Shown: positions 17,315-26,700 of the stretch, piece by piece
Layout of the letters: each line of letters opens with the position of its first letter
Numbering within the stretch: position 1 is the stretch's first letter
Origin: Janthinobacterium sp. CG3
Lineage (GTDB): Bacteria; Pseudomonadota; Gammaproteobacteria; Burkholderiales; Burkholderiaceae_D
NCBI RefSeq assembly: GCF_000344615.1
Contig: NZ_KB467824.1
Location: 1,142,592 to 1,206,591, forward strand
Length of the DNA: 64,000 nucleotides
Direction: 5' to 3'
Translations under genes and position numbers: made by a program
Notes under the pieces: model-generated
What the model saw: only the letters and a program-made list of their open reading frames with translations
Database searches by the model: none
What the model was told of the DNA's origin: nothing

Positions 17315-18133
17315 ATGATACAAGACAATATTTTGTCCTTTAGGAGGTCGAAGTACCTCAAATGGGCGGCAGCCGTGGTCCTGGGCTGCGTTCTGCTCTA
17401 TGCGCTGGACCAGCCGCCAATCAGGCCGGGCGGCGGCACGTGGCTGGGCTATGGCCTGGGTACGCTGGGCGCCGCGCTGATCCTGTGGCTGTTGGCGTTC
17501 GGCATGCGCAAGCGCGCCTACAGTTCCACCCTCGGCACCGTGCGGGGTTGGCTGTCGGCGCACGTCTATCTGGGGCTGGCGTTGGCCGTTGTCGCCACGC
17601 TGCATACCGGTTTCCAATTCGGCTGGAACGTGCATACCCTGGCGTACGCGATGACCATCTCGGTCATCGTCAGCGGCATCTGGGGCGTCGTACTGTACCT
17701 ACGCCAACCTGCGTTGATGGGTAATTTGCTGAACGGGCAGACGCTGCAACAATACGGCCAACTGTTGCGCGATAGCGACGACCAAAGCCGCATACTGGCC
17801 GCGAGCATGACGCCGGAAATTCAATCGCTGATGGCCGCCTCGGCCAACGGCAAGATTTTTTCCCATTACTGGCAGCGCTTTACCGGCACAAACGCCAAGT
17901 GCATGACGCAGAAAGTCGTCGATTGGCTCGGGCAGCAATCCTACGACGTTCCCACCAGCTTGCAAGAGTTGTATACGTTGCAATTTCGCCGCTTACAGCA
18001 ACTGAACCGCATTCGTGAATATGTTCGCCTGAGAACCTGGACCGAAATCTGGCTGGTTTTCCACGTGCCCATGTCGTTCGCCTTATTGGGCAGCCTGATC
18101 GCGCACATCGTGTCGGTCTTTTTTTACTGGTAA
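17315..18133 (+). CDS. Diheme cytochrome b-type membrane protein
   Basis: 272 residues with five predicted helices (about 16-32, 43-64, 79-101, 106-128 and 243-271). Two HX13H pairs stand out: His83/His97 in helix 3 and His250/His264 in helix 5. This is the ligand spacing of bis-histidine diheme b proteins such as ferric-reductase-like and b561-type proteins. It could exchange electrons between the quinone pool, or the cytosolic flavoprotein encoded later, and the anchored decaheme cytochrome encoded six bases downstream. A loop of about 110 residues separates helices 4 and 5. ATG 17315 has a weak ribosome site; an AGGAGG inside the gene at 17342 has no in-frame start after it. Confidence 0.75.
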   Translation: MIQDNILSFRRSKYLKWAAAVVLGCVLLYALDQPPIRPGGGTWLGYGLGTLGAALILWLLAFGMRKRAYSSTLGTVRGWLSAHVYLGLALAVVATLHTGFQFGWNVHTLAYAMTISVIVSGIWGVVLYLRQPALMGNLLNGQTLQQYGQLLRDSDDQSRILAASMTPEIQSLMAASANGKIFSHYWQRFTGTNAKCMTQKVVDWLGQQSYDVPTSLQELYTLQFRRLQQLNRIREYVRLRTWTEIWLVFHVPMSFALLGSLIAHIVSVFFYW

Positions 18134-18139
18134 GCCAAG

Positions 18140-19693
18140 ATGCAGAGTGTTCCTGACGATCCGATTTCAACTGAAATAGCGGGCCTGCAACAGCCGTTGA
18201 AGGGCCGACGGCTCTTTTCCTGGCTGTTCCTCATTATGTTCCTGCTGGCTTTCCTGGTCGCGCCGGTGCTCGCCACCATCTGGCCCGCGGAATTCGGCAG
18301 CGTTGTTGCGGGTAACTATTTCAAGCCCCACGCGGCGGCGGTCCAGCCCGTGGCCATCGCCGGCACCAGCAGCGCCGTTATCGACGCCAAGACCGGCAAA
18401 GCCATGTCGGCCCATCCGACCTACATGCAACTCGACGCGACCTGGAACCCCGGCCACCTGTCCAGTTCCCACCAGCCCTGGGCGAATGATTGCAAGGTCT
18501 GCCATAGCAAACCGTTCGAACGGGTGCAGGACAAGGATTGCCTCGCTTGCCACGCCGCCACCGGCGACCATGTCAGCGTGCAGACCGCCAAAGTCGAGGG
18601 GCTGCACGAGGTGCGCTGCGCCACCTGCCACCGCGACCACCAGGACGAGTTTGGCCTGACCGAGCAAAACAAGCGCTTTACCGGCACCAATTGCGCCTCC
18701 TGCCATACCGACATCAAGGCCAGTTATCCGAAATCGCAGGCCGAGAACGTCAAGGACTTCGCCGGCGACCACCCGGACTTCCGTATCCAGGTGAATATCG
18801 GCGCCGGGCCGGACATGCTGGCGCGCATGCGCCGCAGCGCGCAAAAGAAGCTGACCGAACCGACCGCGCTGAAATTTCCGCATGACGTGCACCTGACCGC
18901 CGGCGGCGTGCGCAGCCCGAAGGGCAAGGTCAAGATGGCCTGCGATACCTGCCACAAGCCCAATTCCGACGGCAGCACCTTCCAGCCGGTGACGATGAAG
19001 GACAATTGCCAGAGTTGCCACGCGCTCAAGTTCGAACCGGCCGTGTCGAACCGCGAAGTGCCGCACGGTTCGGTCAGCCAGGTGCTGACCACCTTGCGCG
19101 AGTTCTATAGTTACGTTAGTACCAACAAGGTGGCGCTCGACCGGCGCGCCGAGGACGGCCCGATCTTCAGCATCCGTCCGGGCAAGGATGAGGCCATGAG
19201 CAGCTTCGTGCGCACGCCGGGCGACGCGCGCAACCGCGCCGCGGCGGCCGCCACCGAACTGTTCGAGAAAACCGCCTGCGTTACCTGCCATGAAGTGACG
19301 CGCAAAAAAGGCCCGGGCGAGAAGGGTACGCCGGGCCAGGACATGCCGCAATGGAACATCGCGCCGATGACGCCGCGGCACGCGTGGATGCCGAAGGCGC
19401 ATTTCAGCCATATCCGCCACCAGTCCGCCAAATGCGCCGACTGCCACGACTCGGCCAAGTCGAAGGAGGCCAGCGACGTCAGCATGCCGGCCATCGCGCA
19501 GTGCCAGGATTGCCACGCCGGCAAGAAGCCGGTGGTCAACAAAGTCACGTCCGACTGCGGCCTGTGCCACGGCTTCCATCTGCCGTCGACCGCGTCGGCG
19601 GACACGCCGGCCGGCGCGCACATGACGCCGGCGCACGCGTCCGCGCTGGCGCCAGCCGCCACGCCGATCTCGCCCGCGGTGGTGAAGCCATGA
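18140..19693 (+). CDS. Membrane-anchored decaheme cytochrome c
   Basis: 517 residues. A single hydrophobic segment (about 25-45) without a clear cleavage site should anchor the protein in the inner membrane with the rest periplasmic. Ten CxxCH motifs are present, at about residues 118, 134, 160, 185, 268, 290, 379, 432, 454 and 473, and extra histidines can provide second axial ligands. The Ala/Pro-rich tail after 480 looks unstructured. Next to the diheme b protein it probably forms a quinol- or flavoprotein-linked periplasmic electron conduit. Its stop overlaps the next start (ATGA). Confidence 0.9.
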   Translation: MQSVPDDPISTEIAGLQQPLKGRRLFSWLFLIMFLLAFLVAPVLATIWPAEFGSVVAGNYFKPHAAAVQPVAIAGTSSAVIDAKTGKAMSAHPTYMQLDATWNPGHLSSSHQPWANDCKVCHSKPFERVQDKDCLACHAATGDHVSVQTAKVEGLHEVRCATCHRDHQDEFGLTEQNKRFTGTNCASCHTDIKASYPKSQAENVKDFAGDHPDFRIQVNIGAGPDMLARMRRSAQKKLTEPTALKFPHDVHLTAGGVRSPKGKVKMACDTCHKPNSDGSTFQPVTMKDNCQSCHALKFEPAVSNREVPHGSVSQVLTTLREFYSYVSTNKVALDRRAEDGPIFSIRPGKDEAMSSFVRTPGDARNRAAAAATELFEKTACVTCHEVTRKKGPGEKGTPGQDMPQWNIAPMTPRHAWMPKAHFSHIRHQSAKCADCHDSAKSKEASDVSMPAIAQCQDCHAGKKPVVNKVTSDCGLCHGFHLPSTASADTPAGAHMTPAHASALAPAATPISPAVVKP

Positions 19694-21702
19694 AAGCAAG
19701 CGTCATGAAATACAACAGTTTAGCTTCCACGGCGCGTCCGGCCGGCCTCGCCTTGTCGATTATGGCGGCCTTGCTGCTGGCAGCCTGCAGCGGCGGTGGC
19801 GGTAGCGCCGACGGCAGCGGCAACGGCAGCTCGGGGGCCTGCGACTTCAAGGTCGCCAGCGAGCCGCAGGCGCTCAGCGCCGCCGATGTCGAACAAATCG
19901 TCGCGCAGGGCGTGCAGGCAGCCAGCGCGCTCGGCGCCAAGGCGACCTTTTCCGTGGTAGACCGCTCCGGCAACGTGCTGGCCGTCTACAAGATGAACGG
20001 CGCCGTCGCCACCGTCAGCATCGGCTCCCTGCGCGACCAGCCGGCGCAGGGACTGGACGGCTTGAACGGCATCGTCACGGCCGAACTTGCGGCGATCGCC
20101 AAGGCCGTCACCGGCGCCTATCTGTCGTCGTCCGGCAACGCCTTCAGCACCCGCACCGCCAGTTACATCGTGCAGAACCATTTCGCGCCCGGCATTTTGC
20201 AAACCGCCGGCGGTCCCTTGTTCGGCGTGCAGTTTAGCCAGTTGCCTTGCGGCGACCTGGTGTCGCGCGGCGACGCGGTCGGCCCCGGCCCGAAACGCTC
20301 GCCTCTGGGCCTGTCCGCCGATCCGGGCGGCTTCCCTCTATATAAGAACGGCCGCGTGGTCGGTGGCATCGGCGTCATGGCCGACGGCGTGTATGCGCTC
20401 GACAAGGAGCCGAGCCGCGGCGACGCCGACCTCGACGAGCGGATCGCCCAATCCGCCTTGAAGGGTTTCGCCGCGCCAAGCTGCATCCGCGCCGAGCGGA
20501 TTACCGCCGGCGGCCTGGCTTTGCCGTACACCACGTCGGACAATGCCGTGGTGGCGGTGTCGGCGACCTCGCTAAGCGATCCCCTGGTGAGCGCAATGGG
20601 CGCGCTGACGTGGGTGCCGACGTATTACGACAAGTCGGCGATACGCGCCGGCGTCGCGCACGGCAGCGCCGCGTCCGGCTTCATCGCCGACAACGCCAGC
20701 TTCAAGGCGCTCGGCGGCTACGTGCTGGTCAACGCCTCCCAACCGGCCAACCGCTACGCGCCCAGCGCGTCGCAGTCGCCGGCGCCAAACGACCCGGCGG
20801 GCGCCGGCATGTCGGCGGCGGAGGTGACGGAGATCCTGGCGCAGGCGCTGGGCGTGGCCAAGCAGGCCCGCGCGCAGATCCGCAGCCCGCAAGGTTCGGC
20901 CGCGCAGGTGACGATTTCGGTCGTCGACGCCGTAGGCAATGTGCTGGGGCTGGTGCGCACCCCCGACGCGCCGGTGTTCGGCACCGACGTATCGCTGCAA
21001 AAAGCCCGCACGGCGGTGTTTTTCTCGTCCACGCGGGCCGGTGCGGAACTGGCGGCGCAGGCCGCGACTGCCTATGTCAACGAGGGCGGCAAGAGCACCG
21101 GCGCGCCGTTCACATTGGACTCGGCCTACCTGTCGGGCGCGGCCAAGAATTTCTTCGGCAATCCGGGGATATTTGCCGACGGCACCGCTTTCACCGCGCG
21201 CGCCATCGGCAATATTTCCCGGCCAAATTTCCCGGACGGCATCGACGGCAACCTTAACGGCCCGTTTTCGAAGCCCGCGGCAAGCTGGAGCGTGTTCAAC
21301 GACGGCCTGCAACTGGACTTGGTCTACAACGGCCTGGTCCAGGCGATCGTCGATGGCGCCAGCAACAACGCCAATTGCACCGGCACCGGCGCGCCGGGCA
21401 ATCCCGGCATTGCCGCGCTGAAAAACGGCATGCAGATCTTCCCCGGCAGCGTGCCCGTGTATCGCGGCAAGACCTTGATTGGCGCCGTCGGCGTCTCCGG
21501 CGACGGCGTCGACCAGGACGACATGATTGCCTTCCTCGGACTGGCGCGCGCCGGCAAGGCGCTCGGCAACGGTATTGGCCACGCGCCCGCAGCCAGCCGC
21601 GTCGACACGTTGCTGCTCCAGGGCAAGCGGCTGCGTTATGTGCAGTGTCCGCAGACGCCGTTCAACAACAGCAGCGAGCAGAACGTCTGCGATGGGATCT
21701 GA
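19690..21702 (+). CDS. HbpS/GlcG-type double-domain lipoprotein
   Basis: 670 residues. A signal peptide ends in a lipobox LLAAC with Cys33, followed by a Gly/Ser linker, so it is lipid-anchored. Two copies of the HbpS/GlcG (DUF336) fold are visible: about 50-390 with VDRSGNVLAVYKMNGA, and about 420-660 with VDAVGNVLGLVRTPDAP. HbpS-type proteins bind heme or sense redox/iron state; GlcG itself is of unknown role. Placed between two cytochrome genes, it may handle heme or be a scaffold of the electron conduit. The GVGVSGDGVDQDD-like end of domain 2 is typical of this fold. Start chosen at ATG 19690, coupled to the upstream stop. Confidence 0.82.
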   Translation: MKASVMKYNSLASTARPAGLALSIMAALLLAACSGGGGSADGSGNGSSGACDFKVASEPQALSAADVEQIVAQGVQAASALGAKATFSVVDRSGNVLAVYKMNGAVATVSIGSLRDQPAQGLDGLNGIVTAELAAIAKAVTGAYLSSSGNAFSTRTASYIVQNHFAPGILQTAGGPLFGVQFSQLPCGDLVSRGDAVGPGPKRSPLGLSADPGGFPLYKNGRVVGGIGVMADGVYALDKEPSRGDADLDERIAQSALKGFAAPSCIRAERITAGGLALPYTTSDNAVVAVSATSLSDPLVSAMGALTWVPTYYDKSAIRAGVAHGSAASGFIADNASFKALGGYVLVNASQPANRYAPSASQSPAPNDPAGAGMSAAEVTEILAQALGVAKQARAQIRSPQGSAAQVTISVVDAVGNVLGLVRTPDAPVFGTDVSLQKARTAVFFSSTRAGAELAAQAATAYVNEGGKSTGAPFTLDSAYLSGAAKNFFGNPGIFADGTAFTARAIGNISRPNFPDGIDGNLNGPFSKPAASWSVFNDGLQLDLVYNGLVQAIVDGASNNANCTGTGAPGNPGIAALKNGMQIFPGSVPVYRGKTLIGAVGVSGDGVDQDDMIAFLGLARAGKALGNGIGHAPAASRVDTLLLQGKRLRYVQCPQTPFNNSSEQNVCDGI

Positions 21703-21703
21703 T

Positions 21704-23752
21704 ATGCGTAAGATCCGATCCGTCTCCGGCGCCTTGTTGTGTGCCACCTTGCTGGCGTCCGGCGCCGCCAAGGCGCAGACGGCGCCGCTGAAGCCGGGGC
21801 CGGCCGTGGCCGTCGTGCCCTTGCTGGAACTGCAAGTATTGTCGGCGTCGGTGCCGTTGCGCGAGGCGCCCGACGGCGCCGCCGCCGTGCTGGCGCAGGC
21901 CGAGCGCGGCCAGTTGTTAAGCGTGCTGGAGCAGCGCGGCGAATGGTATCGGGTCGGCCTGTCGGCGCGGCAAAGCGGTTGGGTGCTGCGCGCCCCCGGC
22001 GAGTACGGCGAGATGACGGTGGCGCTGTTCCCGTCCAAGGGAAGCACGCTGTATGCGGCCGACGCCGCCGCCGACGCCGCCATTTTGCAAGCGCGTCCCG
22101 GAACGCGCGCGCGCACGCTGTTGACGCTGCCGCCTATCGATCCGCAACAGGTGGCGCCGCCGCAGGCCAATTTACCGCGCGAGTCGATTGCCGTGCCGGA
22201 CCGTTGGCGCCTGATGCAAACGCTGGGCTTCAAGTTTCCGCTGTACGACCCGTACAACCAGAATCCGCTGAAGGGCGACTTGCCGGTGTTGAAAAACCTC
22301 GGCGAAGAGTTGTTTTTCAACCTAGGCGTCATCTCGGACTCGCTGCTGGAGTCGCGCCGCCTGCCGACGCCGGTGTCGGGGCAGACCGGTATCGCGCCGG
22401 GCGCCAACGATATCTTCGGCGGGGGCCGGCAAAACGTGCTGGCGCACAACCTGATTGTCAGCCTGGGCCTGATCAAGGGCGACACCACGTTCCGGCCGCC
22501 CGACTATGAATTGCGCTTCGTGCCGGTGTTTAACTTCAACCGCGCCCACGTGCAGGAAGCCGGCGCGCTGAACATCAACCCGTCGACGGGAACGCGGCGG
22601 GTCGACAACTTCGTCGGCGTGCAGGAACTGTTTGCCGACATCCACTTGCGCAACGTCTCCGAACGCTACGACTTCGACAGCCTGCGGGTCGGCGTGCAAC
22701 CGTTCACCAACGACTTCCGCGGCTTCCTGTTCCAGGATTCGCCGTTCGGCGTGCGCCTGTTCGGCAACCGCGGCAACAACCAGTTCCAGTACAACCTGGC
22801 CTGGTTCCGCCGCTTCGAGAAAGACAGCAACAGCGGCCTGAACGATATCGCCAAGGGCTTGCGCAAGGACAACTTGTTCCTCGCCAACTTGTTCCGGCAA
22901 GACTTCCCGGTGCTTGGTTTCACCTCGCAGCTCAGCTTCGTCCACAACCGCAACAACGAAAAACAGCGCGCCTACGACAGCAACGGCTTCCTGGTGCGGC
23001 CGGCTTTCGTCGGCGACGTGCGCCCGCACAGCTACCGGGTCAACTACCTCGGCTACAGCGGCGACGGCCATTTCGGCGTGTGGAACCTGAGCACCTCGGC
23101 CTACGCCGCCATCGGCAGCGACGAGCACAATCCGATCGCCCAGAAGCCGCAGCGGATACGCGCCGGTTTCTTCGCCGGCGAATTGTCGCGCGACTACAGT
23201 TGGCTGCGCTTGCGCGGCAACGTCATGCTGGCGTCCGGCGACAAGGATTCGTTCGACGACGTCGCCGGCGGTTACGACGCCATCTTCGAAAACCCGCAAT
23301 TCGCCGGTTCCGATACCAGCTTCTATATCCGCCAGGCGATGCCCTTGATCGGCGGCGGCGGCGTGGCGCTGGCCGGGCGCAACAGCCTGTTGCCGTCGCT
23401 GCGCTCGTCCAAGGACGAGGGCCAGTCGAATTTCGTCAACCCCGGCCTAAGCCTGCTGGGCGTCGGCGCCGACGCCGACCTGTCGCCGCAACTGCGGGTG
23501 TTCGGCAACGTGTCCTCGCTGCGCTTCATGGAAACCAGCTCGCTGGCCCTGCTGCGCAACCAGGCGCCGCCGTCGCGCGCCATCGGCACCGATTACTCGG
23601 TCGGCTTCCATTGGCGGCCGTTTTTCACCCAGAACATGATCGTCAACGGCTCGGCCGCCGCGCTGAAGCCGGGCGCGGGATTGAAGGCGCTGTACGGCGC
23701 CAAACAGGGCACCTTCTATTCGCTGGCATTCAACGCAATACTTACATTTTAA
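21704..23752 (+). CDS. SH3-domain outer-membrane beta-barrel protein
   Basis: 682 residues starting at ATG 21704, one base after the previous stop. Signal peptide about 1-25; bacterial SH3 domain at about 43-105 (REAPDGAAAVLAQAERGQ, then GEWYRVGL and SGWVLR); a linker; then about 450 residues of alternating hydrophobic/polar strands with aromatic girdles and a final phenylalanine, as expected for an outer-membrane barrel. It contains no heme motif. In porin-cytochrome conduits a barrel of this kind lets a multiheme cytochrome cross the outer membrane; sequence does not show homology to MtrB that I can see. The role is inferred from position. Confidence 0.8.
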   Translation: MRKIRSVSGALLCATLLASGAAKAQTAPLKPGPAVAVVPLLELQVLSASVPLREAPDGAAAVLAQAERGQLLSVLEQRGEWYRVGLSARQSGWVLRAPGEYGEMTVALFPSKGSTLYAADAAADAAILQARPGTRARTLLTLPPIDPQQVAPPQANLPRESIAVPDRWRLMQTLGFKFPLYDPYNQNPLKGDLPVLKNLGEELFFNLGVISDSLLESRRLPTPVSGQTGIAPGANDIFGGGRQNVLAHNLIVSLGLIKGDTTFRPPDYELRFVPVFNFNRAHVQEAGALNINPSTGTRRVDNFVGVQELFADIHLRNVSERYDFDSLRVGVQPFTNDFRGFLFQDSPFGVRLFGNRGNNQFQYNLAWFRRFEKDSNSGLNDIAKGLRKDNLFLANLFRQDFPVLGFTSQLSFVHNRNNEKQRAYDSNGFLVRPAFVGDVRPHSYRVNYLGYSGDGHFGVWNLSTSAYAAIGSDEHNPIAQKPQRIRAGFFAGELSRDYSWLRLRGNVMLASGDKDSFDDVAGGYDAIFENPQFAGSDTSFYIRQAMPLIGGGGVALAGRNSLLPSLRSSKDEGQSNFVNPGLSLLGVGADADLSPQLRVFGNVSSLRFMETSSLALLRNQAPPSRAIGTDYSVGFHWRPFFTQNMIVNGSAAALKPGAGLKALYGAKQGTFYSLAFNAILTF

Positions 23753-23758
23753 ACAGAC

Positions 23759-26700
23759 ATGCATATTCGTTTTACATGGCGTCGCCACACGCGCTCGATA
23801 GCAGCGGCCATCGTCCTGACCCTGGTCGTGGCGCTGGGGCTGGCCGGCCTGTTGCCGTCGACGCCGGCGAGCGCCTCCGAGGCGGCCAAGTTGTCGAGCC
23901 GCAGCTATACGACGGCGCCCGCCGCGCCGAAGGCGCAGTCGGCGGCGCAGGCGCTGGCCAAGTCGGACGGCTGCATCAGCTGCCATAGCGCCAGCGACCG
24001 CCACACCATGCACGCCAACCCGGCCGTGGTGCTGGGTTGCACCGATTGCCACGGCGGCAACCCGACCGTCACGCACGCCGGCCCCAAGGTCGAGGCCAAC
24101 GCCAAGAATCCGGCCTACCGGCGCGACATGGAGCGCGCCCACATTTTGCCGCGCGATGAAAAATTCTGGAACTATCCGTCGTCGGCCAACCCGGAGCGCT
24201 CGTTCGCCAAGCTCAACAAAGAGCACCCGGCCTATGTGCGCTTCATCAATCCGGGCGACTTGCGGGTTGCCCGCGACGCTTGCGGCAGTTGCCATCTGCC
24301 GATTATCCAGGCGCAGGAACGCAGCCTGATGTCGACCTCGGCCATGCTGTGGGGCGGCGCCACCTACAACAACGGCATCCTGCCGTACAAGCGCTACGTC
24401 ATCGGCGAGTCCTACACCGCCGACGGCAAGGCCGCCACCATCGTCAACCCGGTCAAGGTCGACCAGGATTTATTCATCTCCAAAGGCATCCTCGACCGCC
24501 TGTATCCCTTGCCGGCCTGGGAATCGATGCCGCCGGGCGATATTTTCCGCGTCTTCGAGCGCGGCGGCCGCGTGATTTCCAGCCAGTTCCCGGAAATCGG
24601 CCTGCCCAACCTGTCGGGCACGCTGCAAAAGCTCGACGAGCCGGGCCGTCCCGACATCCGCCAGTCGAACCGCGGCCCCGGCACCGGCAGCCGCATCGCC
24701 GTGCCCGCCATTAACATCACCAAGACCCGCTTGAACGATCCGCACCTGTGGTTCCTGGGCACCAACGAACAGCCGGGCGACTACCGTTCCTCCGGCTGCA
24801 CCGCCTGCCATGCGATCTACGCCAACGACCGCGACCCGAAGCATTCCGGGCCGTACGCCAAGTTCGGCAACACCGGCACCAGCCAGAGCGTCGACCCGAC
24901 CATTCCCAAAGGCGAGCCGGGCCATCCGCTCAAGCACGAGTTCACCCGCGCCATTCCTTCGTCCCAGTGCATGGTGTGCCATATGCACCAGCCGAATATT
25001 TTCGTCAATTCCTTCTACGGCTACACGATGTGGGATTACGAGTCGGACGCGCCGCACATGTGGCCGGAAAAGCAGAAATACCCGACCGACAAGGAAGCGC
25101 GCGAAAGCCTGGACCGCAATCCCGAAGAGGCCGCCATCCGCGGCAAATGGAGCGAGCCGGCCTTCCTGAAGGACGTGGCGAGCTTGAATTCCAAGCTGAA
25201 GGACACCCAGTTCGCCGATTACCACGGCCACGGCTGGAACTTCCGCGCCGTCTTCAAGCGCAACCGCAAGGGCGCCTTGCTCGACGCCAAGGGCGGCATC
25301 GTCTCCGACGACGACCCGGAAAAATTCAAAAAGACCGTGCACCTGTCGTCGATCCACCTGGACGTCGGCATGCATTGCGTCGACTGCCATTTCGCCCAGG
25401 ACATGCACGGCAACGGCCACATTTACGGCGAAGCGGCCGCGGCAATTGAAATCGACTGCGCCGACTGCCACGGCACGGCCAAGAAATATCCGACCTTGCA
25501 CACCAGCGGTCCGGCGGCCCAGCCCGGCGGCATGGACATGAGCCTGCTCAAGACCCAGGACGGCCGGCGCCGCTTCGAGTGGCGCGACGGCAAGCTGTAC
25601 CAGCGCGCCGCGCTCGATCCGAACAAGGAATGGGAGATGAGCCTGGTCAAGGACACGGTCAATCCGAACCATCCGAAGTACAACATCAAGGCTGCGCGCG
25701 CCAAGCTGATGGCCGCCGGTGACGCCGGCAAGGCCGGGCAGTGGGGCGCCGGCGTGGAGAAGTTCGCCCACGACGACGAGAAGATGACGTGCTTCACCTG
25801 CCATCTGTCGTGGACCACCAGTTGCGCCGGCTGCCATTTGCCGATCCAGGCCAACTGGAAAACCGAACGCAACCATTACGAAGGCGGCGAAAGCCGCAAC
25901 TACGCCTCGTACAATCCGCAGGTGGCGCGCGACGACATGTTCCAGCTCGGCGTCAGCGGCGCGGTGAAGGGCGGCAAGATCACGCCGGTGCGCTCCAGCT
26001 CCGGGCTGGTGCTGTCGTCGACGAATATCAACCGCGAAAAGATTTACATCCAGCAGCCGCCGATTTCCTCCAGCGGCTTCTCGTCGCAGGCGTTCGCGCC
26101 GCATTACCCGCACACCGAGCGCAAGGAAGAAACCAAAACCTGCACCGATTGCCATATTTCGAAGAACAACGACAACAACGCCATCATGGCGCAGCTGCTG
26201 CTGCAAGGCACCAACTTCGTCAACTTCGTCGGCTTCAACGCCTGGACCGGCGAGGCCGGCCACGTCGAGGCGACCACGGTGACGGAATGGGACGAGCCGC
26301 AGGCGGTCATCGGCAGTTACCTGCAGCGCTACGCCTACCCGGACTATTTCCGCAAGCACCAGGAACGCGGCCTGGAGTTGGCCGAGTCGCAACACCAGGC
26401 CAGCGACGGTAACGTGCGCTGCCTGCAACTGCGCGGCGAGTATCTGTTCGCCGCCGAGGGCAAGGGCGGCTTCCGGGTCTACGACACGGCCAACATCGTC
26501 AACAAGGGCGTGTCGCAGCGCATCGTCACCGCGCCATTCTCGCCGCTGGGTCAAAAGACGCATATCGCGTCGAAAAACGCCACCTGCATGGCGCTGCCGA
26601 CCAACCAGCCCATCGCGCCGACGCGCAACCAGGGCGACTTGATGCGCGTGACCAACCAGGAGCAGCCCTTCCACCCGATCTACCACTACGCCTTCATTAC

